Source: Pollenia angustigena (Eukaryota; Arthropoda; Insecta; Diptera; Polleniidae). From it: a DNA stretch of 64,000 nt. The position numbers and the translations under genes are program-made. The notes beneath the pieces were generated by a model. It was not told the origin of the DNA and made no database searches. It saw nothing but the letters and a program-made list of their open reading frames with translations. Below, one piece after another: positions 20,600-30,889 of this stretch; positions within the stretch are counted from its first letter, which is position 1, and every line of letters starts with the position of its first letter. Location: the NCBI GenBank assembly GCA_930367215.1, contig OV884056.1:255653127-255717126 (forward strand). The letters run 5' to 3'.

Positions 20600-20769
20600 T
20601 GATCTTTTAAGTAAATTTGCATAATTTATTAGTGTAATTCAAGCGTAAATCTATTCATGTTGGTTTGCCGGAATATAATAAATATAAAACTCAAAAAGGT
20701 AGTGCAGTATTGCAGTTCGTATGACAGCTGGCCTGCTTTCGGGTTTAAAAAAACACTCTTTATAATGCG

Positions 20770-21139
20770 TATATGTATCTATGTACATAATTTTCCACGC
20801 TTTTAATTAAAACTTATTTTGATTTATTATGATGCAGTGTGAATAATTATAATATTTTTTATTATTATACACCACTTCTGAGAATAATAATAGTAGTGTT
20901 ATAGAGGGATACTCTGGCCCAGTAGTGTGGGATATTAAGATGTGAGAGTTATTTTCAAGGTAGAGTGAATAACTAAGTAGGAAGACGCTAAAAGACAATA
21001 GAGACTTTGTATTGTATTTTTTTTAAAGAAAAACATGTTAGGTACAGTTAAATAGAAAATTTTAAACACAGTAATTTAAGTTAGTAGCCATCAAAGACAT
21101 TTCGAGCTTTACTTACACACAGAAAAACCACCAATAACG
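20770..21139. other. AT-rich stretch, nothing recognised
   Basis: No gene, repeat end or RNA gene is visible between the TIR element ending at 20,760 and the repeat fragment at 21,140. Confidence 0.4.
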
Positions 21140-21190
21140 TAAAATTCGGCAAGCCCGGGCATATGATAGATACCCTACGAAACAAGTTTG
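21140..21190 (-). mobile_element. DINE-1/Helentron-like 3' end fragment
   Basis: On the minus strand 'gtagggtatctatcatatgc' leads into CGGGCTTGCCG, the hairpin end of the DINE-like family. A TAA-flanked MITE is inserted immediately to the right (21,194-21,454). Confidence 0.45.
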
Positions 21191-21193
21191 TAA

Positions 21194-21454
21194 GTCTGTG
21201 TTCATACGGCTTATGTCTTATTGACAAGATTGCTACTTTATAGGTGAGAGGGAGGAGGGGAAAAGAAACGAACACAGATGCATGTACTGTCTTTACGTTT
21301 TGCTTTTTCATTCGTTGTTTAATTTTGTTATTGTTTTCAATATCAAAAAAGCACATGTCGTCAACATGACATGAATCGTTTGAACGCCAATTCATGTTCA
21401 AAGAAGAAAAAAGAAGAATCTTGTCAATAAGACATGAGCCGTATGAACACAGAC
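21194..21454. mobile_element. Harbinger-like MITE, GTCTG ends, TAA duplication
   Basis: GTCTGTGTTCATACGGCT is inverted at the right end as GCCGTATGAACACAGAC, with arms of about 38 bp. TAA flanks both sides (21,191-21,193 and 21,455-21,457). The 3-bp TAA duplication and extended TIRs fit PIF/Harbinger. Related hairpin forms are at 22,063-22,205 and 24,476-24,618. Confidence 0.65.
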
Positions 21455-22062
21455 TAATGGCGATTTCTTTTCTGAGAAAAATGTTGCATTATTGGTACAT
21501 GTTCTACATTTTTGCATTCGTTCGTACAAAAAATACAACTGTGGGAAAAATTTTCAAGTTCTTTTGTGAATATGTTGATGAAAAACATGCAAAACATGTT
21601 GCATATTTTACCCTTATTTAAGGTGTTCATACTGCCCTGTTCTAAAACTTTGGTACTTACTACTTTGTTTCTACAACAAATGTTTTATATTGTTTGTCAT
21701 AATTCATACCGCTCATAATTTTTGCAAAAAATTTGTTTTAAAACAAAATATAAAAATATTTATAAATTAAAATCAAAAAATTCTATTTATATTATAATCG
21801 TTTTAATTTTTATAAGCCATTAGTGATGTTTATATGTGTTTCCAACCCCTAATGGCGTGCAGAAACCGCTTAAATAGCTTTAAAATCGCTCATTAAGTAC
21901 ATTAATGATGAAAGTGTAATAGTTGTAAATAAAAGCACTAATTGCGTTCTATTGAAACATGCACAACATGTAACACTTATAGGTAACATTAGAAAATGTT
22001 ACATGTATATACTGTAACATATTTTTCTCAAAAAAGAATTCGCCATAAGTCTATGTCTGTAA

Positions 22063-22205
22063 GTCTGGGTTCACACTATGAAAGTTTTCTTTCAGAAAGT
22101 CTGAGTTTATTGGTGAGAGGGGAGAGAATAAAAGCATGTTCTCTTCCCCTCTCACCAATAAACTCAGACTTTCTGAAAGAAAACTTTCATAGTGTGATCC
22201 CAGAC
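22063..22205. mobile_element. Hairpin MITE, GTCTGGG ends, TAA duplication (unit 1)
   Basis: A near-perfect palindrome: arms of about 65 bp start GTCTGGGTTCACACTATGAA and end in the inverse, around a short 'ataaaagcatg' loop. TAA lies on both outer sides. It shares its terminal motif with 21,194-21,454. Confidence 0.75.
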
Positions 22206-22847
22206 TAAAATACAATTCGAAATGATGCAATTTTAGTTTAAATTATTGACTCACTCAAATTATACAAAAATAATTTATAAAAGCATAATAACATTCGCAC
22301 GAAATTAAGACTTAAAGAGGATATAACTTTCTCTGGAGATCTAAAGGTCACACAATTTTGCTATTATTGTGCCAAAATGTAAATCCATTAAATTTAAGAG
22401 AGGGTAAATCACATTTCCATAATAGCTGTGATTGACAAAATAGTTCAGATAGTTCAAATTGTTTTCCAAACACAGGTAAAGCATTCATGGGTCGAAATTG
22501 CCGAAACAGGTTTTATTTCTTATTATTTTCAATACTAGTTAGTCAATGAATGTATTTTTTTGAAATTTATGTAGAACTATTTTTCTATTTGATAATAAAT
22601 ATCTATAGTCTCTACCCAAATCGATCCATTAATACGAGATTTTTGGAAATTCGAAGAGGGTAAATTCGATAACCTTTTATCTCCAAAACGAAAAGAGAAC
22701 CAAAAGAAATGTAATACTCATTGTTTTTCTTTAGAAACATAAGCGGGCAGGTAACTGGTTCTTTTTGTAATTCGGCTCTTTTAGGGAGTAAACTGGCAAA
22801 GCCTGTAATTTGGTACCTTTTTTGTCATTCATCTATCTTTTAAAGCA

Positions 22848-23035
22848 ATAAACATAGAAATAAAAATGATATCGCATTCGTAAAAAATATAAAAAATACA
22901 AATATGAATTTGGAACATTTTCCAAATCGTTCTTATTTCTTATAAACATAGAAATAAAAATGATATCGCATTCGTAAAAAATATAAAAAATACAAATAAG
23001 AATTTGGAACATTTTCCAAATCGTTCTTATTTTCG
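22848..23035. repeat. Local tandem repeat, 94-bp period, two units
   Basis: The segment starting 'ataaacatagaaataaaaat' at 22,848 is repeated at 22,942 almost unchanged. In the second large duplication unit only one partial copy is present (from about 25,260), so this local change came after, or was lost after, the 2.4-kb duplication. Confidence 0.85.
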
Positions 23036-23071
23036 TTTCCTTTTTTTCCAAAACATTTTATAATATTTTAT

Positions 23072-23419
23072 ATTTTTAATTAGGCTTAAGTTCATGAAAT
23101 TTAATTTTTCATTAAATTATTTTTATGAAGAAAGGACTTTTACAACATGAAAATTAACTTAAATTGTTATTGATAATCTTTCATTCTTGACGTGGCTGGG
23201 GCTCGAACCCCGGCCGGCAGGTTACCATGACATGTTTCGATTGCAACCACTCAATCTCCTCAGATGGATTTGCCGTCTTACACTCGCAGCCATCGACGAC
23301 TGCTGACGTCAATAAAAATAATTTAATGAAAAATGAAATTTCATGAACTTAAGCCTAATTAAAAATATTAAAAATTTGGATTAAAAACCATAAATAGTTC
23401 AACAAAATAGCCACAATAC
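23072..23419 (-). mobile_element. Family Z tRNA-core TIR element (unit 1)
   Basis: The inverted arms 'attaggcttaagttcatg' (left) and 'catgaacttaagcctaat' (right) flank a minus-strand tRNA-like core with B box GGTTCGAGCCCC and D-arm ATTG-AGTGGTTG-CAAT. The right end reaches the family terminus CCACAATACT; the left end lacks the outermost 50 bp or so. Its position matches unit 2 at 25,363-25,710. Confidence 0.65.
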
Positions 23420-23422
23420 TAA

Positions 23423-23641
23423 GGCCCGTTTTCACAACTTACCGACAGCTAAAGGTAGGATTTAATTGGCCTTATAAAAAGAGTTTCATTATTAAAACTT
23501 TACTTTAACCTACCAGGTATGATGAACCTCAATCTACTATATCGCTCAGTTTAGGTTAAAGTAAAGTTTTAATAATGGAACACTTTTTATAAGGCCGGTT
23601 AAAGTACACTTTAAGCTATCGGTAAGTTGTGAAAATGGGCC
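23423..23641. mobile_element. Harbinger-like MITE, GGCCC ends, TAA duplication (unit 1)
   Basis: GGCCCGTTTTCACAACTTAC is inverted as GTAAGTTGTGAAAATGGGCC at the right end, with TAA on both sides (23,420-23,422 and 23,642-23,644). The inner arms also pair ('aaaactttactttaacct' against 'aggttaaagtaaagtttt'), so the 219 bp forms a long hairpin. GGSCC ends plus a TAA duplication fit PIF/Harbinger. Confidence 0.75.
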
Positions 23642-24475
23642 TAATTATTTTATAATATTTTAGAGATTGAAAATCGTACCTATTTTTTGTACTTTTTTTA
23701 CAAAAATTTTTTCTCCATTTATTGCCATAAAGAAAGTGGAATATCAGCCTATAAAATGGAAAATGTTGGAACTTTTTTGTTAAAACTTAATGATACCCTA
23801 CACAACAGTATATAAAAACATATTTATACACAAATTTTATATGGGATCAATGGTTAATTTAGACGTACCAGCACATAATTTTGTCATGACATAATGTTGC
23901 ATTATTGGTACATGTTCTACATTTTTGCATTCGTTCGTACAAAAAATACAACTGTGGGAAAAATTTTCAAGTTCTTTTGTGAATATGTTGATGAAAAACA
24001 TGCAAAACATGTTGCATATTTTACCCTTATTTAAGGTGTTCATACTGCCCTGTTCTAAAACTTTGGTACTTACTACTTTGTTTATACAACAAATGTTTTA
24101 TATTGTTTGTCATAATTCATACCGCTCATAATTTTTGCAAAAAATTTGTTTTAAAACAAAATATAAAAATATTTATAAATTAAAATCAAAAAATTCTATT
24201 TATATTATAATCGTTTTAATTTTTATAAGCCATTAGTGATGTTTATATGTGTTTCCAACCCCTAATGGCGTGCAGAAACCGCTTAAATAGCTTTAAAATC
24301 GCTCATTAAGTACATTAATGATGAAAGTGTAATAGTTGTAAATAAAAGCACTAATTGCGTTCTAATGAAACATGCACAACATGTAACACTTATAGGTAAC
24401 ATTAGAAAATGTTACATGTATATACTGTAACATATTTTTCTCAAAAAAGAATTCGCCATAAGTCTATGTCTGTAA

Positions 24476-24618
24476 GTCTGGGTTCACACTATGAAAGTTT
24501 TCTTTCAGAAAGTCTGAGTTTATTGGTGAGAGGGGAGAGAATAAAAGCATGTTCTCTTCCCCTCTCACCAATAAACTCAGACTTTCTGAAAGAAAACTTT
24601 CATAGTGTGAACCCAGAC
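24476..24618. mobile_element. Hairpin MITE, GTCTGGG ends, TAA duplication (unit 2)
   Basis: The counterpart of 22,063-22,205 with TAA at 24,473-24,475 and 24,619-24,621. Its right arm reads 'gtgaacccagac', pairing perfectly with the left arm, whereas unit 1 has 'gtgatcccagac', so the substitution happened in unit 1. Confidence 0.75.
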
Positions 24619-25362
24619 TAAAATACAATTCGAAATGATGCAATTTTAGTTTAAATTATTGACTCACTCAAATTATACAAAAATAATTTATAAAAGCATA
24701 ATAACATTCGCACGAAATTAAGACTTAAAGAGGATATAACTTTCTCTGGAGATCTAAAGGTCACACAATTTTGCTATTATTGTGCCAAAATGTAAATCCA
24801 TTAAATTTAAGAGAGGGTAAATCACATTTCCATAATAGCTGTGATTGACAAAATAGTTCAGATAGTTCAAATTGTTTTCCAAACACAGGTAAAGCATTCA
24901 TGGGTCGAAATTGCCGAAACAGGTTTTATTTCTTATTATTTTCAATACTAGTTAGTCAATGAATGTATTTTTTTTGAAATTTATGTAGAACTATTTTTCT
25001 ATTTGATAATAAATATCTATAGTCTCTACCCAAATCGATCCATTAATACGAGATTTTTGGAAATTCGAAGAGGGTAAATTCGATAACCTTTTATCTCCAA
25101 AACGAAAAGAGAACCAAGAGAAATGTAATACTCATTCTTTTTCTTTAGAAACATAAGCGGGCAGGTAACTGGTTCTTTTTGTAATTCGGCTCTTTTAGGG
25201 AGTAAACTGGCAAAGCCTGTAATTTGGTACCTTTTTTGTATTCATCTATCTTTTAAAGCAATAAACATAGAAATAAAAATGATATCGCATTCGTAAAAAA
25301 TATAAAAAATACAAATATGAATTTGGAAACCTTTTTTTCCAAAACATTTTATAATATTTAAT

Positions 25363-25710
25363 ATTTTTAATTAGGCTTAAGTTCATGAAATTTAGTTTTT
25401 CATTAAATTATTTTTATGAAGAAAGGAATTTTACAACATGAAAATTAACTAAAATTGTTATTGATAATCTTTCATTCTTGACGTGGCTGGGGCTCGAACC
25501 CCGGCCGGCAGGTTACCATGACATGTTTCGATTGCAACCACTCAATCTCCTCAGATGGATTTGCCGTCTTACACTCGCAGCCATCGACGACTGCTGACGT
25601 CAATAAAAATAATTTAATGAAAAATGAAATTTCATGAACTTAAGCCTAATTAAAAATATTAAAAATTTGGATTAAAAACCATAAATAGTTCAACAAAATA
25701 ACCACAATAC
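25363..25710 (-). mobile_element. Family Z tRNA-core TIR element (unit 2)
   Basis: The counterpart of 23,072-23,419 in the second duplication unit, with the same arms, tRNA-like core and CCACAATACT terminus. Confidence 0.65.
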
Positions 25711-25713
25711 TAA

Positions 25714-25932
25714 GGCCCGTTTTCACAACTTACCGACAGCTAAAGGTAGGATTTAATTGGCCTTATAAAAAGAGTTTCATTATTAAAACTTTACTTTAAC
25801 CTACCAGGTATGATGAACCTCAATCTACTATATCGCTCAGTTTAGGTTAAAGTAAAGTTTTAATAATGGAACACTTTTTATAAGGCCGGTTAAAGTACAC
25901 TTTAAGCTATCGGTAAGTTGTGAAAATGGGCC
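25714..25932. mobile_element. Harbinger-like MITE, GGCCC ends, TAA duplication (unit 2)
   Basis: The counterpart of 23,423-23,641, with TAA at 25,711-25,713 and 25,933-25,935. Confidence 0.75.
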
Positions 25933-26184
25933 TAATTATTTTATAATATTTTAGAGATTGAAAATCGTACCTATTTTTTGTACTTTTTTTACAAAAATTT
26001 TTTCTCCATTTATTGCCATAAAGAAAGTGGAATATCAGCCTATAAAATGGAAAATGTTGGAACTTTTTTGTTAAAACTTAATGATACCCTACACAACAGT
26101 ATATAAAAACATATTTATACACAAATTTAATATGGGATCAATGGTTAATTTAAACGTACCAGCACATCATTTTGTCATGACATA

Positions 26185-26350
26185 GAACCTATCGAAAAGT
26201 CGGAGAAGCCAGCGGGCCAGGCGAACGGTCATCCTTAGATCGACTCAGAAAGTGATTTTGAGTCGATCAGTATACTTAAAGGTGCGCAGAGGTGTAACAA
26301 ACATCAGTACAAACTCATCATACCCTCCCTACTTTTGTGGTGTGGGTATA
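26185..26350 (-). mobile_element. DINE-1/Helentron-like element, 5' half
   Basis: On the minus strand it starts TATACCCACACCACAAAAGT and continues with 'agtatactgatcgactcaaa' and a 'gaccgttcgcctggcccgct' segment, matching the 5' half of 41,501-41,920. Its 3' part ('gtgtagggtatcatt') lies inside duplication unit 2 near 26,080-26,100. Confidence 0.55.
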
Positions 26351-26359
26351 GAAAATCCC

Positions 26360-28030
26360 CAAAAAATTGCTTTTTTGATACCATAGTGATGAGTATATAA
26401 AATTCTTTATATAAGAATATAGCGCTTTTACTTGATTTGAACAATTTCATTTAGTTTAAAAATAAAAAGTATTTACGCAGTTTATTATTTTTAAAACCGA
26501 TAATTTTTCAATTATTGATCTGTGACTAATTCGATGTGAATAAAAAATGCCTTTTTCTTAAAAAAATTCTTAACAAAAGTTCTATTGCCTTAACTTCAAT
26601 TGTTTAAAATTAGTAAAACAAAACTTTTTAGCAAATTTAATCATTTCAATTAATAATAAACCTCATTTATTTGCTTTAGATTATAATCTCGCTTTTTATT
26701 CTATAAATAACGCATACAATTTATAATGATTTTTTTTTCCTACCCACCATTCAATTTTCCACAAGATAGTTAGATATTCGTATAGCTTTTCTATTATAAA
26801 ACCACCATATAAATTTATTTAAAAAACTATTTTCTTTTTTCGTTGGTCTTTATTATTTACTTAAAAAGCAATTTTCTGTAAATCACTTCCGACGACATAC
26901 AATAATGATGATAATACGATAATATTTAGTGGGTATATGAGTTTGTGGCATAAATAATATTAATCTTTTATACTTGCTGCATTTTATTAAAGAAAAAACT
27001 TGTGGCAAAAGAAAAAGAGCTCCAAAATAAAGAAGCCATAGTTTGCTTATAATGTATGGTGATAGGAAATTTGAGTTGGCTGGAGGTACTTTTATTGCAC
27101 GTTGTCACAGATTATTGAACTAAGTAACTAATCATATATTTTAGTTAGCTTTACCCATGTTCTGTAACTTTAGTGAGAACTTCTTGCATGGAAAAGATGT
27201 GAAACAACATATTCCATCGTTTCTCGAAAAGTGAGAAAAAGTGTGCCTGTAACACATGTCGAAAACGATCAGAAGAGATTAAGTCGTTACGTTATAAATG
27301 TCATAATCTTCCACTCGAAGCCAATGTGAAATTGCAGAGTTGAGAGCCGACCAAAATAATCTAAAATTGAAAAATGATCAACGCCGGCAGCGAAAATACA
27401 ACCGTCGTGCTTTGAAAACATTCGTATATTTTTCAAAAATCTTAAAAGCAAAGTAATAAAGCAATTAAAAAATCAGCCAAAAACTAAATAATTACCTCTT
27501 ACGTGTTATTATTCACTGCATTTTGCATTTTTAATAGATTTTTTATTTTACAGTTCAAAGCGGGAACTTTCTCACACAAATTTTACAGACACAGTTTTTC
27601 TGTAAATTGGCGAGTTATTTCCTTACGTGACAGCTATTACTCGCTAAAAATGTTAAAGACGCAGTTAAGTGAGAAAAACAGTTGTTTGTTTCAATTTACG
27701 GTATTTTTGTTTCATTTCTCACGTTTCCATCGAAAAGTTTTTCGACGCGGGATGTTCTGGGCACTGGTCCAAGGTCCGATTTTACCATTATACACAATCA
27801 TAAGATTCATTCACCTGAAAATCTGACATAATTCTCTACAACATAAAAAAATTTCTGCAAAATCTGTTGTCAATGCAACACCATCACACAAAATGGAAGC
27901 AAAATTACAAGAAAATACAACTCTGATCGCATAACAAGCTTTCATAAACATTTGCAAGTCGTACAGACTTGTCAAAAAAATCTGTCACACAATTTAATTT
28001 TTAGGTAACACTATAATACTTTATGAGAAC
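26360..28030. other. AT-rich stretch, no confident gene
   Basis: Mostly AT-rich. Around 27,233-27,455 a short segment encodes a Lys/Arg/Gln-rich, coiled-coil-like peptide (CEIAELRADQNN onward) but with a frameshift and an early stop, so a coding remnant is possible yet unproven. A 107-codon open frame at 27,503-27,826 shows no known motif. Confidence 0.3.
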
Positions 28031-28039
28031 ACATAATTT

Positions 28040-28195
28040 TTTTGATGAATCGAACGACTTAATAGGATAGTGAATCGTGGACTTAAGAGGGAGGGTTCGA
28101 TTCCCACCAAAGATTTTGATCTGTTTCACGACAACTAGCTTAATGTCTACGTTACTAGTGCTTGAGTTAGATTAAGTTAGAATAAAATTTAATCG
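28040..28195 (+). repeat. Possible tRNA-derived SINE fragment
   Basis: GAGGG-TTCGATT-CCCAC around 28,091-28,107 is a good T-arm/B-box (4 of 5 stem pairs), and 'aataggatagtgaatcg' upstream is loosely A-box-like. No acceptor stem closes and no clear A-rich tail follows. It may be an old SINE or a chance B box. Confidence 0.35.
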
Positions 28196-28199
28196 CTAA

Positions 28200-29570
28200 A
28201 TGCAAAAAGGTAACTACTTCAAAACATTTATTTTGAGATAAATAAGGTGCATGAAGTAAATGTCAGTCGTTCCCTTTCTGCACTTGTGACAGCGCATAGA
28301 GAAAGGGACCAGTAAGGTAAAGGAAACAGTAAAAACCAACCACACAAAACAAGAGGTAGGGACGAACTACGCGCTTTTTCAAGGTTGACCAACAAGGTTG
28401 AGATGTGTCGCTTTCAAATGAGACCAACACGCTCAGTGATGGTACACCAAAGATAAAATTGTATATGTAACATCTAATTAACCGAACAAATTATCAGTAG
28501 TTTTTGATCAATTAAAGAAATTGTTTATAAAGTATTTCAATTAATTTAATTTAATTAATGTGAAAATTGAATCAATTATTTTTTTTTTCTTGTTAAAAAA
28601 AAATTAAAAATTTAATATTGATGTAATTAACATTTTAGTTGTTTTGAAATACATTTTTAATTAAAATATTAATTAAATAACAAAACATCTTAATTGATTT
28701 TTTTTTTTTTTTTTTAATAAAATAATTTCAACTTTTAGGATTGTGGTTGGGAATTGTCACAACCTAAGCAATTTTTAATTAAATCAATTAACACATTGTT
28801 TGAAAAGGTGAAAACGGTTAATTAATATTAAAAATATCATTATTGAAAAAAAAACATTGAAAATATTGAAATTTTTTGTAATCTATATAATAATTTTAGT
28901 AATAGGCGCAAAATCAACAAATTATTTGCTTGATTCTATGAAGAAGGTATAAATTTTGTGATTAGAGACAATTTTTAACTTCTTCTGTGTAAATAAACAA
29001 ACAATAAAAAAAAATTTTAACTTTTGGTGGCTGTGATATCCCCTCATATTTGCTAAGATATTTATTGTATGTATAACATTTTGTTGTTTGCTAAAAAATC
29101 CTTAAAGAAATAACAAAAATTGTTCATTTAAAAAAATTTTAAATTTTTAAGACACTTTTATTTTTTTAAGTTTTTTCTTTTAAATCATTTATTTATTCGA
29201 GCGTACATTTAATTAAAATTTACATTATATTTATACATATGCTCATAAATATGTTTTAATATCGTTCTATTTTTTCATTAAAGTTCATTGCCGAAAAACT
29301 GTTATACATAAATGTATTTATTAGCGTTACATTTGCACTATAAATCCAGTAGATCTAGTTATTTAGTCATACTATTAGTAGTTTTTGTAATATTAAATAA
29401 ATATCGTTACCATCAATCGTAAAAATGAACACTTGTTGGTTGTAAACTTTTAAACAAATAAAACGAGATTAATCTGGTAATTTTTGCAAATTATCAAACT
29501 ATATTTTTAATTTTTCAATGCTGGAGTTCAGGTGGCTGGAGAGCAACCTACATGCCTGTCGACATTTATT
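28200..29570. other. AT-rich stretch, nothing recognised
   Basis: 28,240-28,440 is less AT-rich than its surroundings and includes a CCCTTTCT/AGAAAGGG inverted pair near 28,271-28,311 but no family I recognise. 28,500-29,570 is dominated by 'aattaa'-type words and homopolymers. Confidence 0.4.
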
Positions 29571-29572
29571 AA

Positions 29573-29937
29573 CAGAAAAATTTTTTACACCAGTAAAAGT
29601 ATTAATGAAAAATAAAATCAGTTTGAATTAAATATTTAATCAAGTGAATTTAACGTTTAATCAAGTTTATTAAAAATTTAATCAAGTGAATTAAACGTTT
29701 AATCAAGTGAAATTAACGTTTAATCAAATGAATTAAACTTTTTATCAAGTGTATTAAACGTTTAATTGACAATATTTATTTGCACCAGTAAACAAATTAA
29801 TAATATCAATTGAACGTTTAATTCACTTGATTAAAAGTTTAATTAACTTGATTAAATGTTTAATTCACTTGATTAAATTTTTATTTAAAACCGATTTTAT
29901 TTTTAATTAATGCTTTTACTGGTGCAAAATTGTTTTC
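29573..29937. repeat. MITE of the CACAGAAAAA family (Y), rearranged copy
   Basis: It shares the interior of the Y family ('taaaatcagtttgaatta', repeated 'tttaatcaagtgaattaaac', 'gcaccagtaaacaaattaat') with copies at 48,530, 48,926 and 49,956. Two halves are roughly inverted around 29,770, each ending in a 'caccagtaaaagtattaat'-like word. Confidence 0.5.
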
Positions 29938-29939
29938 GT

Positions 29940-30630
29940 TGTTGTGACATTCGAGTTACCAGCAACATTACCCGTTAACAAATTTCGACAATTTGTCTTT
30001 TACCATCCTTCAGATAAGTAAGAAAATCTATTTTTTTTGCCACGGCCACTTATCCATTCCCGCAAACATTTTGTTGGATGTTGTCTACTGACAACAAAGG
30101 TTTTTGTACCTAACTTGGAAACTTTAGCTCTTGCCATTCTCCAGATATACAGAAGAAAACAACAACATAGGATTTATGGCTTAAATTAGAGGAAGTCGTG
30201 GTTTTTTTTTTTATTTCAAAGTTATATGGAGACCGATCAGACTGAATTTCAATAGAAAAAGTTACCAAAGTATATGTGATATAAAGACATAATAACCTAG
30301 TCCCCACAATTTCTGGGGTCTTCGGAAAATCGATTTCAACAGACAAACGGTCATATGGATAAAGTTGAAACAAATTCGCTACTCATAAGGACAGATCAAT
30401 TTTGTCGAAATTACAAACTTATATTATCCTTTTCACTTGTGGTAAAGGGTATAATAATTTAAATCGTCAGTTTTTGATTCACAACTTAAATGGACTTATA
30501 AAATTTAATCAAAGGCAAATTATCCGTTTAAAAACTGTAGATTACATTCCTTGTTTAAAAACCTCACTCATCAATTTTAGGGAATGAAAATATCAGACCC
30601 TGTTTATATGTATATATATTTCCCTCGATC
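29940..30630. other. AT-rich stretch, nothing recognised
   Basis: No repeat end, coding family or RNA gene is visible. Open frames at 30,110-30,373 (minus) and 30,402-30,587 (plus) lack motifs. Confidence 0.35.
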
Positions 30631-30880
30631 CTATAAGAAGCATAGGGCCTCAATAAACTTCTTCCATCCAGATCTGTTCATTGCAATAAATGTTACTTCA
30701 CTCCAGCTTTTATGCCTTTTTCTAGCCTCGCTATCAATTTGAATGCGCTGGTCGGCCTCTTCTACCAAACATCTGCGGGTTCCACTCTATAGTATTCCTG
30801 GCAAGATTGGACAGTGGCTTAAGGAGGGGGTGTCCAATCCAGTTCCACTTTCTTCTCTGTATTTCTACACACAACGTCAT
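30631..30880 (-). pseudogene. RTE-type LINE reverse transcriptase, C-terminal fragment
   Basis: On the minus strand the sequence reads RRKWNWIGHPLLKP, then IEWNPQMFGRRGRP, and after one frameshift SWSEVTFIAMNRSGWKKF. This series (KW-WIGH, WNPQ-RRGRP, W-E----A-NR--W) is the conserved C-terminal tail of a large class of non-LTR reverse transcriptases seen in RTE-like elements. The catalytic domain is absent, so this is the 3' end of a 5'-truncated insertion, now frameshifted, ending in a TAG at 30,631-30,633. Clade assignment is by motif memory and needs a profile search. Confidence 0.65.
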
Positions 30881-30889
30881 TTGACGTAT

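Larger units (their letters stand above)
14663..20760. mobile_element. TIR element that hosts the LINE insertion
   Basis: CAGGGTGTTTTTTTAA at 14,663 is matched by the imperfect inverse TTAAAAAAACACTCTT ending at 20,760, with TA on the outside of both ends, as in Tc1/mariner-type MITEs. The intervening native sequence is 14,663-14,716 plus about 19,506-19,676 and 20,600-20,760. The rest is inserted material (LINE at 14,716-19,437, nested TIR element at 19,677-20,599). The short TIRs and two mismatches keep confidence moderate. Confidence 0.45.
21481..23893. repeat. Tandem duplication, unit 1 (2,413 bp)
   Basis: It starts 'atgttgcattattggtacat' and ends 'tttgtcatgacata', and is followed directly by unit 2 with the same start and end. 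The units differ by scattered substitutions (such as 21,672 C versus A) and by a 94-bp internal repeat plus flanking deletion around 22,848-23,040. They share three MITE insertions at matching positions. Unit 1 has no adjoining DINE-like 5' half, which occurs only after unit 2. Confidence 0.9.
23894..26184. repeat. Tandem duplication, unit 2 (2,291 bp)
   Basis: A near-identical copy of 21,481-23,893, shorter because of a deletion around 25,320-25,345. It continues at 26,185 into the 5' half of a minus-strand DINE-like element, so one breakpoint lies inside that element. Confidence 0.9.

Noticed and set aside
21512..24621. Repeated small open frames with identical peptides
   Set aside because: Identity results from the 2.4-kb tandem duplication, and one set is read through a MITE hairpin.
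27233..27455. Lys/Arg/Gln-rich peptide with coiled-coil character (CEIAELRADQNN onward)
   Set aside because: It needs a frameshift, ends early and matches no family I recognise. Kept only as a note.
30402..30587. 61-codon open frame next to the RTE-type fragment
   Set aside because: No motif, and on the opposite strand to the LINE fragment.
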